This document shows positions 1-8,390 of a stretch of 64,000 nucleotides of DNA, piece after piece. The notes under the pieces were generated by a model, which was given only the letters and a program-made list of their open reading frames with translations, was not told the origin of the DNA and did no database searches. This DNA comes from Pseudomonas sp. PDNC002. Lineage in GTDB: Bacteria > Pseudomonadota > Gammaproteobacteria > Pseudomonadales > Pseudomonadaceae. Positions within the stretch are counted from its first letter, which is position 1; the number at the start of each line of letters is the position of its first letter. Made by a program: the position numbers and the translations under genes. The stretch is taken from positions 5,335,502 to 5,399,501 of the forward strand of contig NZ_CP070356.1 of assembly GCF_016919445.1 (NCBI RefSeq). Reading direction: 5' to 3'.

Positions 1-970
1 GCATTTCGCGCAGGCCGAACTCGCGCTTGAACCAGCTGACCATCCAGAAGCCGCGGTAGATCATCACCTCGGTGTTGAAGTGATCGGGGATCGCCGCCGG
101 GTACGGCGGGATCAGCGGGATGGTTTCCAGGTAGCGCGAACGGGTGGTGTTGATGGTCGCGGTGGTGCCGTAGGACAAACAGGCCACCGTCGGGTCGATA
201 GCGCCCGCACCGAGCACTTCGCAGGCCTTGTCGGCACCGGCAGCGATCAGCGGCAGGCCTTCGGGAATACCGGTCAGGCGGCTGGCTTCGGCGGTGATCT
301 CACCCAGTTTTTCGCCCGGCTTGAACAGCTCCGGCAACTGCTCACGGCGCACATCCAGCGCCTGCCACTTCCAGTCGCGCGGCGCGGCCCACTGCAGCTT
401 CTTGTAGTCGAACGGCAGGTAGGCGACGCTGCAGGCCACCGAATCCACGTAGCGCCCGCACAGGCGCTGGGTGAGGAAGCCGGAGAGCAGCAATACCTTG
501 TGCGTGCGCTGGTGGATGTCCGGCTGCTGCTGGGCGACCCAGTTCACCTCGGCCTGGGTACGGAAGTAATCCACCGCACCCTGCGCGCCCACCAGCTTGA
601 ACAGCCAGCCCCAAGGCCCCTTGATCGACTCGCCCAGCTCGGCGCGACGCTGGTCCAGCCAGATGATCGCCGGGCGCAGCGCCTGCCCAGCTTCGTCGAC
701 GTGGATCACCGTGCCGCGCTGGGTGGTCAGTGACACACCACGGATGCGGCTGCGGTCGATGTCGACGCTGGCCCACAGGCGCTTGCAGGCTTCGCCCAGC
801 TGCTCCCAGTAGTAGTCCGGATGCTGCTCGGCCCACCCCGGCTGCGATGAGAAATACGCTTCCAGCTCGACCTTGCCCTTGCCCACCAGGTTGCCCTGGA
901 GGTCGAAGAGCAGCGCGCGCACGCTCTGGGTACCGTTGTCGATGGCCAGCAGGTAGTTGTTGTTATTCAT
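1..970 (-). CDS. FGGY-family carbohydrate kinase (3' end outside window)
   Basis: Open frame on the minus strand from an ATG at 970 to the window edge, about 323 residues with no stop, so the C-terminal part is missing. The N-terminus carries the FGGY phosphate-binding signature (AIDNGTQSVRALLFD, about residues 9–23), and the AGADKACEVLGAG and LSYGTTATINT segments near residues 245–275 fit the ATP-binding/catalytic half. FGGY kinases phosphorylate sugars or polyols such as glycerol or xylulose in the cytoplasm; the substrate cannot be read from the sequence. It follows the GlpD-like gene by 26 bp, so it is the third gene of that operon, which suggests a glycerol-like substrate whose phosphate feeds the GlpD-like oxidase. 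It is not closely glycerol-kinase-like by eye. Confidence 0.88.
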   Translation of the reverse strand, partial: MNNNNYLLAIDNGTQSVRALLFDLQGNLVGKGKVELEAYFSSQPGWAEQHPDYYWEQLGEACKRLWASVDIDRSRIRGVSLTTQRGTVIHVDEAGQALRPAIIWLDQRRAELGESIKGPWGWLFKLVGAQGAVDYFRTQAEVNWVAQQQPDIHQRTHKVLLLSGFLTQRLCGRYVDSVACSVAYLPFDYKKLQWAAPRDWKWQALDVRREQLPELFKPGEKLGEITAEASRLTGIPEGLPLIAAGADKACEVLGAGAIDPTVACLSYGTTATINTTRSRYLETIPLIPPYPAAIPDHFNTEVMIYRGFWMVSWFKREFGLREM

Positions 971-996
971 GGGGCTCTTGGTCAATGGAGAGTCGG

Positions 997-2574
997 TCAG
1001 TGCGGAAGGCTGTAGCTGCGACGCCACAAGGCCAGGTAGTCCTGTTCTTCGCGTTTCCAGCGCGCGTCGTCCCAACCCAGGCGTGGTTGGCACAGCGCGC
1101 GAATTCTTGGCAACTCATGGGCGGCTCCGTCGGCCAGCAGCAGGCCGATGCGGGTGCGGCGCAGCAACAGGTCATCCAGGTGCAGCACCAGTTCGCCTTC
1201 CGACGCCCAGGCCAGTTCGGCCCAGAGCGAATCGGTGTGACCGATGCATTCGCTGCCCACAGCTTTCAACACCCGCGCCAGCTCCGGCAGTGCACGGCCA
1301 TGGCGGCCGCGCAGGCGGGTTTGCTGGGGCGGAGTCAGACCCGGCAAGGCGACATGTTCGACCGGCTCGAAGACTTGCTCGCCGGCAGCCTCCAGCGGGC
1401 GCTCCAGCATCGGCGCGCAGGCGGTGAGCACCTCCAGCGCCAGCAGGCGGAAGGTAGTGAGCTTGCCGCCGGCCAGGGTCACGCAGCCGGGCTCGATCCA
1501 CAGCGCGTGCTCGCGCTTCTCATCCGACGGCTTGAGCGACGGCGCGCCATCGCTGACTACCGGGCGCACGCCGGCCCAGGTGGAACGCACGTCACCGGCG
1601 GTGATCTGCGCGGACGGGAATTGCTGTGCGCAGGCCGCCAGCAGGTAATCCACTTCCTCGCGGCTGATCGCGGCATCGTCATCCAGGGTTTCGCGATGGT
1701 CCAGGTCGGTGGTGCCGACCACGGTCGCGCCTTCCCAGGGGAAGACGAACACCGGGCGCTTGTCCTGCCCATGCATGAAGCTGAAGGCATGGGCGACCGG
1801 CAGGCGCCACGCCGGCAGCAGCAGGTGACTGCCACGCAGCGGGCGGATGTGCTCGCTGCCATGCTTCTGCCGCAAGGCATCGGCCCAGGCGCCGGTGGCC
1901 AGCGCTACGGCACGGCTGCGGAAGGTGAAACGCTGGCCGCTCTCACTGTCCTCGGCAACCAGCCCTTGCACGCGGCCGTCACGGCGATCCAGTTCGATCA
2001 CCTTCAGGCCGTTCAGGGCTTCGCCACCTTCAGCCCGCGCTTCGCCCAGCACGCGCATGACCAGGCGCGCGTCATCGGTCACCGCATCCTGGAAGCGGGT
2101 GCCGCCCAGCAGGCGATCTTCCTTCAGCCCTGGCGCCAGGTAGCGCAGTTCCTCCAAGCGATGGAACAGGTGATTGCGTCGCCCCGCCAGCGCGTCATAC
2201 AGCGACAGCAGGGTGCCGAACACCCGCGGGCCGGGGAAGCCGCCCTGGTAATGCGGCATGATGAAGCTCAGCGGATCGACCAGCCCCGGCGCCTCGCCCA
2301 ACAGCCGCTGGCGCTCGCGCACCGAGTCGCGGGTCAGGCCGAACTGGCCCTTGGCGATGTAGCGCAAGCCGCCGTGAACCATCTTCGAGGAGCGGCTGGA
2401 GGTGCCCCAGGCGAAGTCGCGCTGCTCGACCAGCAGGCAGCGCCAGCCGCGCCGTGCGGCTTCGCGCAGGATGCCGGCGCCGGTGATGCCGCCGCCGACC
2501 ACGATCAGGTCCCAGTCGCGCGCCGCCAGCTCCGGCAGCGCCTCGGCGCGCCACGCCGCACTCCAGGCAGGCAT
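997..2574 (-). CDS. GlpD-like FAD-dependent glycerol-3-phosphate dehydrogenase family protein
   Basis: A 525-residue protein, the usual length for GlpD. A Rossmann FAD motif VVGGGITGAGI lies at about residues 25–35, followed by the GlpD-type WGTSSRSSKMVHGGLRYI segment, and the C-terminal region resembles the GlpD C-terminal domain. GlpD oxidises sn-glycerol-3-phosphate to dihydroxyacetone phosphate and passes electrons to membrane quinone. The start at 2574 lies 4 bp after the stop of the upstream FAD-oxidase gene, which points to translational coupling. Pseudomonas normally has its main glpD beside glpFKR; this copy sits instead with an AGPS-like oxidase and an FGGY kinase, so it is probably a paralogue acting on a related phosphorylated polyol or a glycerol ether. 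Function within the family is secure, the substrate is not. Confidence 0.9.
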   Translation of the reverse strand: MPAWSAAWRAEALPELAARDWDLIVVGGGITGAGILREAARRGWRCLLVEQRDFAWGTSSRSSKMVHGGLRYIAKGQFGLTRDSVRERQRLLGEAPGLVDPLSFIMPHYQGGFPGPRVFGTLLSLYDALAGRRNHLFHRLEELRYLAPGLKEDRLLGGTRFQDAVTDDARLVMRVLGEARAEGGEALNGLKVIELDRRDGRVQGLVAEDSESGQRFTFRSRAVALATGAWADALRQKHGSEHIRPLRGSHLLLPAWRLPVAHAFSFMHGQDKRPVFVFPWEGATVVGTTDLDHRETLDDDAAISREEVDYLLAACAQQFPSAQITAGDVRSTWAGVRPVVSDGAPSLKPSDEKREHALWIEPGCVTLAGGKLTTFRLLALEVLTACAPMLERPLEAAGEQVFEPVEHVALPGLTPPQQTRLRGRHGRALPELARVLKAVGSECIGHTDSLWAELAWASEGELVLHLDDLLLRRTRIGLLLADGAAHELPRIRALCQPRLGWDDARWKREEQDYLALWRRSYSLPH

Positions 2575-2578
2575 CGGC

Positions 2579-4174
2579 TCAGTCCTGCAGCAAGGTGCCG
2601 GGGTTCAGCCGGCCGGACGGATCGAAATGCCCGGCCAGCGCCTTGATCGCCGCCATGCCCAGCGGACCCTTTTCCACCGGCAGGTAAGGCGCGTGGTCCT
2701 TGCCCACGCCGTGCTGGTGGCTGATGGTGCCGCGGTTGTTGGCGATGGTCTGGCTGGCGGCGTGCTTGAGCTTGCTCCAGCGCTCGTGTGTTTCCGCATA
2801 GCTGGCGGCCGGGCGGAACACGTAGGTGGTGTAGATGCTCGAGCCCTCGCCGTAGACGTGGGACAGGTGGGTGAACACGTGCACACGCTCGCCCTCGGCG
2901 GCCAGGCCTTCACGCAGGCTGGCCTCGATACGGTTGAGCAGGTTGTCGACGTTGGACCAGTCGGTGGCGGTTTCCAGGGTGTCGACCACGTAGCCATTCT
3001 CCCACAGCGCCTCGCGCAAGTAGGGGAAGCGGAAGCGGTTCTGCGCCCACTTCTTGCCCAGCAAGGTGCCGGTGAACACGCCGCCGAAGCCCTTGAGCAG
3101 GCGGCGCGCGGCGCGCAGGGAAGTGGCGTTCTGCGCCCGGTCGCCGGTGACGCCGAAGGTCAGCATGCATTTGCGCTCCGCCGCGCCACGCATCTTCAAG
3201 TAGCGCTCCAGCCAGGCGATCTGCCCCGGATGGCCGGCCAGGGCCAGTTGGGTGGTCGTTTCGATGGCATTGGACAGACGCAGCATGGACAGCGGCACGC
3301 GCGCTTGCACCAGGGTGCGGATGCCTTCCAGCGCCTGCTCCCATGAAGGCAGGAACACGGCGTAGAAGCGTTCGTCGTCGGCAATGCGCGTGACCCGCAC
3401 CTTCACCGACGAGAGGATGCCGAAGCGCCCTTCGGAGCCCATCACCACTTCGCGCAGGTCAGGGCCGGCGGAGGATGCCGGGAAGGTCGGAATATCCAGG
3501 CTACCCGCAAAAGTTTCCAGGGTTCCACCAGCGAACAGTTGCTCGATGCGCCCGTAGCGCAGCGACTGCTGGCCGCTGGAACGGCTGGCAACCCAGCCGC
3601 CGAGGGTGGACAGCTCCCAGGACTGCGGGAAATGGCCAAGGGTATAGCCACGGGCGCGCAGTTGGCTTTCCACCTGCGGGCCGTTGGCGCCGGGGCCGAA
3701 GGTGGCGATCAGGCTCTGCTCGTCCAGCTCCAGCAGGCGGTTCATGTGCTCCAGGGAAACGGTCAGCACCGCCTTGTCGGACGCCGGCGGGTTGATGTGG
3801 CCGGCCACCGAGGTGCCGCCGCCGTAGGGAATCACCAGGCAATCCCAGAGCTCGGCGAACTTCAGCAGCTCGCGGATCTGCTCGGCGGTCTGCGGGTAGG
3901 CCACGCCATCGGGGAACACGCCGAACTCGCCTTCGCGCATTGCCAGCCAGTCCGGCAGGCTCTGGCCACGGGCGTGCAGCAGGCGGTCGCGGGCTTCGCG
4001 TACCACCAGCGGGTGCTCGGGCAGGCGCGAGGCCGGCACCTTGGCCAGTACCTGCTCCAGCGTGGCATCCGGCAGCGTCAGGCCCGGACCGACCAGCTCG
4101 GCGAGAAAACCGCGCCCGTTGTCGGGCAGTTCCACTACCGTCGTTTCTTCGCCCCAGCCGTTCCAGCGTCGCAT
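2579..4174 (-). CDS. FAD-linked oxidase, alkyl-DHAP synthase (AGPS)-like
   Basis: A 531-residue flavoprotein of the vanillyl-alcohol-oxidase/AGPS superfamily. The FAD-binding PCMH part (about residues 80–270) contains IPYGGGTSVAGH and the STLGGWVASRSSGQQS loop. The C-terminal cap contains TISHQHGVGKDHAPYL near residue 485, the counterpart of the SHHHGVGK motif of eukaryotic AGPS, but with Gln in place of the middle His. Eukaryotic AGPS exchanges an acyl for an alkyl group on dihydroxyacetone phosphate; bacterial relatives are mostly uncharacterised oxidases. It is the first gene of a three-gene operon and has a good ribosome-binding site (AAAGGAGC) before the ATG at 4174. Context suggests catabolism of a glycerol-phosphate-like or glycerol-ether compound; this is inference. 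Confidence 0.85.
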   Translation of the reverse strand: MRRWNGWGEETTVVELPDNGRGFLAELVGPGLTLPDATLEQVLAKVPASRLPEHPLVVREARDRLLHARGQSLPDWLAMREGEFGVFPDGVAYPQTAEQIRELLKFAELWDCLVIPYGGGTSVAGHINPPASDKAVLTVSLEHMNRLLELDEQSLIATFGPGANGPQVESQLRARGYTLGHFPQSWELSTLGGWVASRSSGQQSLRYGRIEQLFAGGTLETFAGSLDIPTFPASSAGPDLREVVMGSEGRFGILSSVKVRVTRIADDERFYAVFLPSWEQALEGIRTLVQARVPLSMLRLSNAIETTTQLALAGHPGQIAWLERYLKMRGAAERKCMLTFGVTGDRAQNATSLRAARRLLKGFGGVFTGTLLGKKWAQNRFRFPYLREALWENGYVVDTLETATDWSNVDNLLNRIEASLREGLAAEGERVHVFTHLSHVYGEGSSIYTTYVFRPAASYAETHERWSKLKHAASQTIANNRGTISHQHGVGKDHAPYLPVEKGPLGMAAIKALAGHFDPSGRLNPGTLLQD

Positions 4175-4209
4175 GCCCGCTCCTTTTCAATAGGGTCTGT
4201 ATTAGCTAT

Positions 4210-4238
4210 TTCGGTGCCGCTTGATGGCTGCCTATACT
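4210..4238 (+). promoter_or_regulatory. Candidate promoter of the AraC-family gene
   Basis: TTCGGT and TATACT separated by 17 bp lie upstream of the regulator gene in the 145-bp divergent region. The -10 is good and the -35 weak, as expected where an activator helps. Start and activity are untested. Confidence 0.35.
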
Positions 4239-4319
4239 AGCCAGCCGCCCTGCCCTGTCACTGTCGGATCAAGACAGGCGCAGTTGCCGATCGAGACACC
4301 CAGAACAAGAACGAACGCC

Positions 4320-5348
4320 ATGCATTCCCTCGGCTATACCTCCGTCCCCGCACTGCTGAAGTACCTGCGCCACGCCGAGTCGCTCGGCATGGACCTGGAC
4401 GTCGCCCTCGAGACCGCTGGTCTTGAGCGCTCGCAACTGAGCGACAACAGCCAGCGCCTGCCCAGCGAGGCTCACGAACGGCTGCTGCAACACTTGTGCG
4501 CGCATTCGGGCGACCCGCTGTTCGGCCTGCACTCGGCGCGCTTCGTCCAGCCGGGCTCGTGGAGCGTGCTCGGCTATATCACCATGAACTGCGCCAATCT
4601 GGGCGAGGCCATGGGCCGCATCATTCCCTACGAGAAGCTGGTCGGTGACATGGGCGTCAGCCGCCTGGAGCCCGGCGAAGGCCATATCAAACTGATCTGG
4701 AACTGTCGCCACGAGGCCGCACAGATCCGCCGGCACATGGTGGAAAACGTGCTCGCATCCTGGCTGCTCTATGCGCGCTGGATCGCCGACACCAATGGCT
4801 CGCCGCAGGAAGTCTGGTTCGAGCATGCGCAGCCCGAAGGGACAGACGTCGCCGAGTACGAACAGCTGTTCGGCTGCCCGGTGCGTTTCGAGCAACCCTT
4901 CAGCGCCCTGCTGGTGCCCCTGCAGTTGCTCAGCTACCCGCTGCGCCAGGCCGACGCCAACCTGTTGCGCACCCTGGAAGAGCACGCCCTGGCGCTGATG
5001 GCCGAACTGGACGACGACGAGCCGCTGCCGCTGCGGGTGAAGAACGCCCTGCGCCTGCTGCTCAAGGATGGTCTGCCGCGCAAGGAGCGCGTCGCCGAGC
5101 GCTTCGAGATGACCGTACGCACCCTGCAACGCCATTTGCAGCAGGCCGGCACCAGCTACCAGCAGATCCTCGACGAACTGCGCCAGGAACTGGCCGAGCA
5201 CTATCTGGTGCACAGCGACCTGCCGATCCAGGACATCGCCCAGTACCTGGGTTTCACCGAGTCGCGCTCGTTCCACCGCAGCTTCAAGGGCTGGACTGAC
5301 CAGACGCCCGGCGAGTACCGCCAGCAGCATAAAAAAACGCCGGTCTGA
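4320..5348 (+). CDS. AraC-family transcriptional regulator
   Basis: A 342-residue protein if started at the ATG at 4320 (MHSLGYTSVPALLKYL). The frame is open for 33 more codons upstream, but those residues look non-coding. Residues about 15–205 match the AraC-type N-terminal ligand-binding domain found in OruR/ArgR-like and GliR-like regulators. Residues about 250–335 form the double helix-turn-helix AraC domain (RVAERFEMTVRTLQRHLQQ, then IAQYLGFTESRSFHRSFKGW). It is transcribed divergently from the FAD-oxidase/GlpD-like/FGGY-kinase operon and is very likely its regulator, sensing the substrate or an intermediate. Its TGA stop lies in the loop of the following terminator hairpin. Confidence 0.93.
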   Translation: MHSLGYTSVPALLKYLRHAESLGMDLDVALETAGLERSQLSDNSQRLPSEAHERLLQHLCAHSGDPLFGLHSARFVQPGSWSVLGYITMNCANLGEAMGRIIPYEKLVGDMGVSRLEPGEGHIKLIWNCRHEAAQIRRHMVENVLASWLLYARWIADTNGSPQEVWFEHAQPEGTDVAEYEQLFGCPVRFEQPFSALLVPLQLLSYPLRQADANLLRTLEEHALALMAELDDDEPLPLRVKNALRLLLKDGLPRKERVAERFEMTVRTLQRHLQQAGTSYQQILDELRQELAEHYLVHSDLPIQDIAQYLGFTESRSFHRSFKGWTDQTPGEYRQQHKKTPV

Positions 5349-5362
5349 GACCGGCGTTTTTC
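5331..5362. terminator. Bidirectional rho-independent terminator
   Basis: A 13-bp inverted repeat (AAAAACGCCGGTC ... GACCGGCGTTTTT) with the TGA stop codon of the AraC gene as its loop. There are A's on one side and T's on the other, so it can end transcription of both convergent units, the regulator and moeA. Confidence 0.9.
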
Positions 5363-5408
5363 ATGGAGCTGGCATGATTCCCTGCGTCCACACGGTGGGC
5401 GGTTTTGC

Positions 5409-5432
5409 GTAGGAGCGGACTCCGTCCGCGAT
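5409..5432. repeat. REP-type palindrome
   Basis: A 24-bp copy of the element GTAGGAGCGGACTCC + GTCCGCGAT, with an internal hairpin GCGGAC-TCC-GTCCGC. Copies with the same 24 bases bound the composite modules at 53786–54058 and 55465–55687. It lies between convergent gene ends, a typical place for Pseudomonas REP elements. Confidence 0.85.
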
Positions 5433-5439
5433 CGGCTGA

Positions 5440-6654
5440 TCAGTCGAACAGTTCGCTGAACGGAATGAAGGCCAGCCAATCACCCTCGGCCAGCGTCGTG
5501 CCTTCGCGCACCTCCGCAAGTCCCTCTGCCCAGGCTGCGCTACGCAGCACGCCGGAACTCTGGTTGGCGTAGGGCACCGCGCGGCCGTTCTCCAGGCGTG
5601 CGCGCAGGTATTCGCGACGGTTGCCCGGTTTGGTCCAGTTGAACCCGGCCGGTACCTGCACGCGCAGCGGTTCCACCTTCTGCATGCCGAGGCGGCGCAT
5701 CAGGTAGGGCCGCGCCAGCAGAGCGAAAGTCACCAGGGTGGATGCGGGATTGCCTGGCAGCCCGATCACCGGCACGCCTTGGTAGTGGCCGACAGTCAAC
5801 GGTTTGCCCGGCTTGATCGCCAACTTCCACAGCGCCAGCTCGCCCGCTTCGCGCAGGGCCGCGCCGAGGAAGTCCGCCTCGCCGACGGACACGCCGCCGG
5901 TGGAGAGGATCAGGTCCACGTTCGACAGCCCTGCCAGGGCAGCACGGGTGCGCTCCAGGTCGTCCGGGAGGATGCCCGCGTCCACCACCTCGCAACCGAA
6001 GCGCAGCAACCAGGTGCGCAGCAGGTGACGGTTGCTGTTGTAGATCTGCCCTAGCGCCAGCGGTTTGCCCGGCTCCACCAGCTCATCGCCAGTGGACAGC
6101 AGCGCCACGCGCGGGCGGCGGCGCACCGTCAGTTCGGCGTGGCCCAACGAGGCAGCCAGACCGATCTCGATCGGCCCCAGGCGCGTACCGGCTGGCAGCA
6201 CGCAGTCGCCCTTGCGGGTTTCCTGGCCCTGCGGGCGGATGTGCTGGCCGGCTTCCAGGGATTCGAGGAAGCGCACGCGGCCATCAGCCAGCACTTCGAC
6301 GTTTTCCTGCATTTCCACGCAGTCTGCGCCTTGCGGCACCGGCGCGCCGGTGAAGATGCGTACGCAGGTGCCCGGCTGCAGTGGTTCACCGGCCTGGCCA
6401 GCGAAGATCTTCTGGCTCACGACCAGCGCCTCGCCCTGCCAGTCGGCCTGACGCAACGCGTAACCGTCCATGGCACTGTTCGGCCACGGCGGCAGGTCCA
6501 GCCCGGCCAGCAGCGGCTCGGCCAGTACGCGGCCATCGGCCTCGTTCAGCGGTAGGGTTTCGCGCTCAAGGATCGGGGACTGCTCGGCCAGCATCAGCAG
6601 GCGCGCCAGGGCGTCCTCGACCGGCAGCAGGCCGGGCTTGTCGCAGCAGCTCAT
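5440..6654 (-). CDS. moeA: Molybdopterin molybdenumtransferase MoeA
   Basis: A 404-residue protein from the ATG at 6654, the normal MoeA length. It has the MoeA N-terminal region, then a MoCF-binding domain with STGGVSVGEADF (about residue 248) and GLPGNPAST (about residue 300), and a C-terminal beta domain. MoeA inserts molybdate into adenylylated molybdopterin in the cytoplasm. The start overlaps the moaB stop (ATGA), so the two are translationally coupled. A longer frame to 6705 exists, but its residues run inside moaB and look like shadow sequence. Confidence 0.96.
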   Translation of the reverse strand: MSCCDKPGLLPVEDALARLLMLAEQSPILERETLPLNEADGRVLAEPLLAGLDLPPWPNSAMDGYALRQADWQGEALVVSQKIFAGQAGEPLQPGTCVRIFTGAPVPQGADCVEMQENVEVLADGRVRFLESLEAGQHIRPQGQETRKGDCVLPAGTRLGPIEIGLAASLGHAELTVRRRPRVALLSTGDELVEPGKPLALGQIYNSNRHLLRTWLLRFGCEVVDAGILPDDLERTRAALAGLSNVDLILSTGGVSVGEADFLGAALREAGELALWKLAIKPGKPLTVGHYQGVPVIGLPGNPASTLVTFALLARPYLMRRLGMQKVEPLRVQVPAGFNWTKPGNRREYLRARLENGRAVPYANQSSGVLRSAAWAEGLAEVREGTTLAEGDWLAFIPFSELFD

Positions 6655-7190
6655 CCGCGGCTCTCGCAGGGCGCCGCCTTCTTCAGGTGCGGCACGAAAT
6701 TGCACGGGCGGTGGCTGGCGTCCAGCTGTTCGCCGAGGATGCCATCCCAGGCGGTGCGACAGGCGTTGGTGGAGCCCGGTAGGCAGCAGACCAGGGTGCC
6801 GTTGGACAGGCCCGCCAGCGCGCGGGACTGCACGGTGGAGGTGCCGATATCAGCCACGGAAATCTGCCGGAACAGCTCGCCGAAGCCGTCCACCACCTTG
6901 TCCAGCAGGCAGGTCACGGCTTCCGGAGTGCTGTCGCGGCCAGTGAAGCCGGTGCCGCCGGTAATCAGCACGACCTGCACTTCGTCTTCGGCGATCCAGG
7001 TCGCGACCTGGGCGCGGATGCGATAGAGGTCATCCTTGAGCAGCACGCGGGCGGCGAGGTTATGACCGGCGGCCTTCAGGCGATCGACGAACAGCTGGCC
7101 GGAGGTGTCGGTTTCCAGGGTGCGGGTGTCGCTGACGGTGAGGACGGCGATATTCAGCGGGACGAATGGCTGCTCGGCCTTGTGGCTCAT
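6651..7190 (-). CDS. moaB: Molybdopterin adenylyltransferase-like protein MoaB
   Basis: A 179-residue protein from the ATG at 7190 (MSHKAEQPFVPLNIAVLTVS). It contains the family signature LITGGTGFTGRDSTPEA around residues 75–92 and a proline-rich LPGS loop after residue 130. MoaB/MogA proteins adenylylate molybdopterin before MoeA inserts molybdenum. It is the first gene of a moaB–moeA operon, divergent from mobA with 70 bp between the starts. The longer frame upstream of 7190 enters the promoter region and mobA and is not credible. Confidence 0.96.
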   Translation of the reverse strand: MSHKAEQPFVPLNIAVLTVSDTRTLETDTSGQLFVDRLKAAGHNLAARVLLKDDLYRIRAQVATWIAEDEVQVVLITGGTGFTGRDSTPEAVTCLLDKVVDGFGELFRQISVADIGTSTVQSRALAGLSNGTLVCCLPGSTNACRTAWDGILGEQLDASHRPCNFVPHLKKAAPCESRG

Positions 7191-7260
7191 GATGAGGGCC
7201 CTTGCTTGTGAGGTGGGAATGCGCGGTGTTATATCACAGGCCCGCCCCGGAGACCCTGAC

Positions 7261-7848
7261 ATGCCACAAGCCCCGCTGCCCCCCTGTTCCGTCCTGATTC
7301 TCGCCGGTGGACGCGGCCAGCGCATGGGCGGCCAGGACAAGGGTTTGCTGGACTGGCAGGGCAAACCGTTGGTGAGCTACGCCGCCGCCCTCGCCCGCCC
7401 CTTCAGCGACGACCTGATCATCTCCTGCAACCGCAACGCGGACGTCTACGCCGCCTATGCCGACCGCCTGGTGCAGGACGACAGCCCGGACTTTCCCGGC
7501 CCCCTGGCCGGCATCCGCGCTGGCCTCGCCGCCGCCCGCCATCCCCATCTGCTGGTGCTGCCCTGCGATGCACCGCGGCTGGATGCGGCACTGCTGGAAC
7601 ACCTGCTGTGCGCATCGGCCGCCGCGCCGGACGTCGTGCACATGCTCCGCCATGGCAAGCAGTGGGAGCCGCTGTTCTGCATCGTGCCGGTGGTAATGCG
7701 CACGGCGGTGGAAGACGCCTGGAACAATGGCGACCGCAGCCCTCGCCATGTGTTTGCGCAACTCGGCCTGCGCGCGGTGGAGTGCCCGGTCGACGACCCG
7801 CGCCTGGCCAACCTGAATACCCCGGAGCTGCTCTATCACGCCCGTTAG
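7261..7848 (+). CDS. mobA: Molybdenum cofactor guanylyltransferase MobA
   Basis: A 195-residue nucleotidyltransferase. The GTP-binding signature LILAGGRGQRMGGQDKGLL lies at about residues 11–29 and the metal-binding LPCDAPRL near residue 100. MobA transfers GMP from GTP to molybdopterin to form the guanine dinucleotide cofactor used by DMSO-reductase-family enzymes such as nitrate reductases and formate dehydrogenases. It is divergent from moaB–moeA, so the two arms of one pathway share an intergenic region. Confidence 0.96.
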   Translation: MPQAPLPPCSVLILAGGRGQRMGGQDKGLLDWQGKPLVSYAAALARPFSDDLIISCNRNADVYAAYADRLVQDDSPDFPGPLAGIRAGLAAARHPHLLVLPCDAPRLDAALLEHLLCASAAAPDVVHMLRHGKQWEPLFCIVPVVMRTAVEDAWNNGDRSPRHVFAQLGLRAVECPVDDPRLANLNTPELLYHAR

Positions 7849-7939
7849 CGACACATTCGAAAATTTTCCGGGAACTATGCGGCGAAACTCCCAGTCAGAT
7901 TTTTCGTACCTTTATGTTCGCTCATCAGGAGATTCACTA

Positions 7940-8161
7940 ATGAACAAACGGATGCTTCCCGCCTTCCTGCTCGCCCTGGGCTTCGGAGTACTCGCAGGTT
8001 GCTCCACTCCGTCGGTCATCACCCTGAACGACGGTCGCGAGATTCAATCGGTCGACAAGCCCAAGTACGACGAAGAATCCGGCTTCTATGAGTTCGAACA
8101 GCTGGATGGCAAAACCGCCCGTGTGAACAAGGATCAGGTGCGGACCGTCAAGGACCTCTGA
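7940..8161 (+). CDS. YgdI/YgdR-like small lipoprotein
   Basis: A 73-residue protein with a lipoprotein signal peptide (MNKRMLPAFLLALGFGVLAGC; lipobox LAGC, Cys21) followed by a small SH3-like beta domain (ITLNDGREIQSVDKPKYDE) typical of YgdI/YgdR proteins. It is expected to be lipidated and held in the envelope. There is a ribosome-binding site AGGAG about 8 nt before the ATG at 7940. Its role is unknown; such proteins are common and highly expressed in Pseudomonas. It is a single-gene unit followed by its own GC-rich hairpin. Confidence 0.92.
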   Translation: MNKRMLPAFLLALGFGVLAGCSTPSVITLNDGREIQSVDKPKYDEESGFYEFEQLDGKTARVNKDQVRTVKDL

Positions 8162-8180
8162 TTCTTCAGGTGGTGACGAC

Positions 8181-8223
8181 GCCCCGCAGACCTTTGCCGG
8201 TCTGCGGGGCGTCTGCGTTTTTG
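8181..8223 (+). terminator. Hairpin terminator after the small lipoprotein gene
   Basis: A 12-bp stem GCCCCGCAGACC / GGTCTGCGGGGC with a 6-nt loop, then a T-run a few bases further on (GTCTGCGTTTTT). The separation of stem and T-run makes it weaker than the textbook form. Confidence 0.65.
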
Positions 8224-8264
8224 CCGGGCGCGGAAACCATTTAGAAAAATTTTCCGCTAACCCC

Positions 8265-8292
8265 TTGTGCATCAAAAGTTTTTCGGTAGAAT
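8265..8292 (+). promoter_or_regulatory. Sigma-70 promoter of tRNA-Pro
   Basis: TTGTGC and TAGAAT separated by 16 bp lie directly before the tRNA gene, with a G+C-rich discriminator (GCGCGCC), as usual for stable RNA promoters. Confidence 0.7.
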
Positions 8293-8305
8293 GCGCGCCA
8301 TCAAA

Positions 8306-8382
8306 CGGAGCGTAGCGCAGCTTGGTAGCGCGTCTCGTTCGGGACGAGAAGGTCGCTGGTTCGAATCCAGTCGCTCCGACCA
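8306..8382 (+). tRNA. tRNA-Pro (anticodon CGG)
   Basis: A 77-nt cloverleaf. The acceptor stem is CGGAGCG/CGCTCCG, the anticodon stem TCTCG/CGAGA with loop TTCGGGA (anticodon CGG, reading CCG), the T-arm contains GGTTCGAATCC, and a 3' CCA is encoded. A promoter precedes it and a terminator follows. I see no integrase or duplicated 3' end downstream, so no element is integrated here. Confidence 0.97.
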
Positions 8383-8390
8383 AATCCCGA

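Noticed and set aside
730-2646. Long plus-strand frame (638 codons) opposite the GlpD-like gene
   Set aside because: It is a shadow of the minus-strand GlpD-like and kinase genes; its translation is Arg/Gln/Ala-rich low-complexity with no domain.
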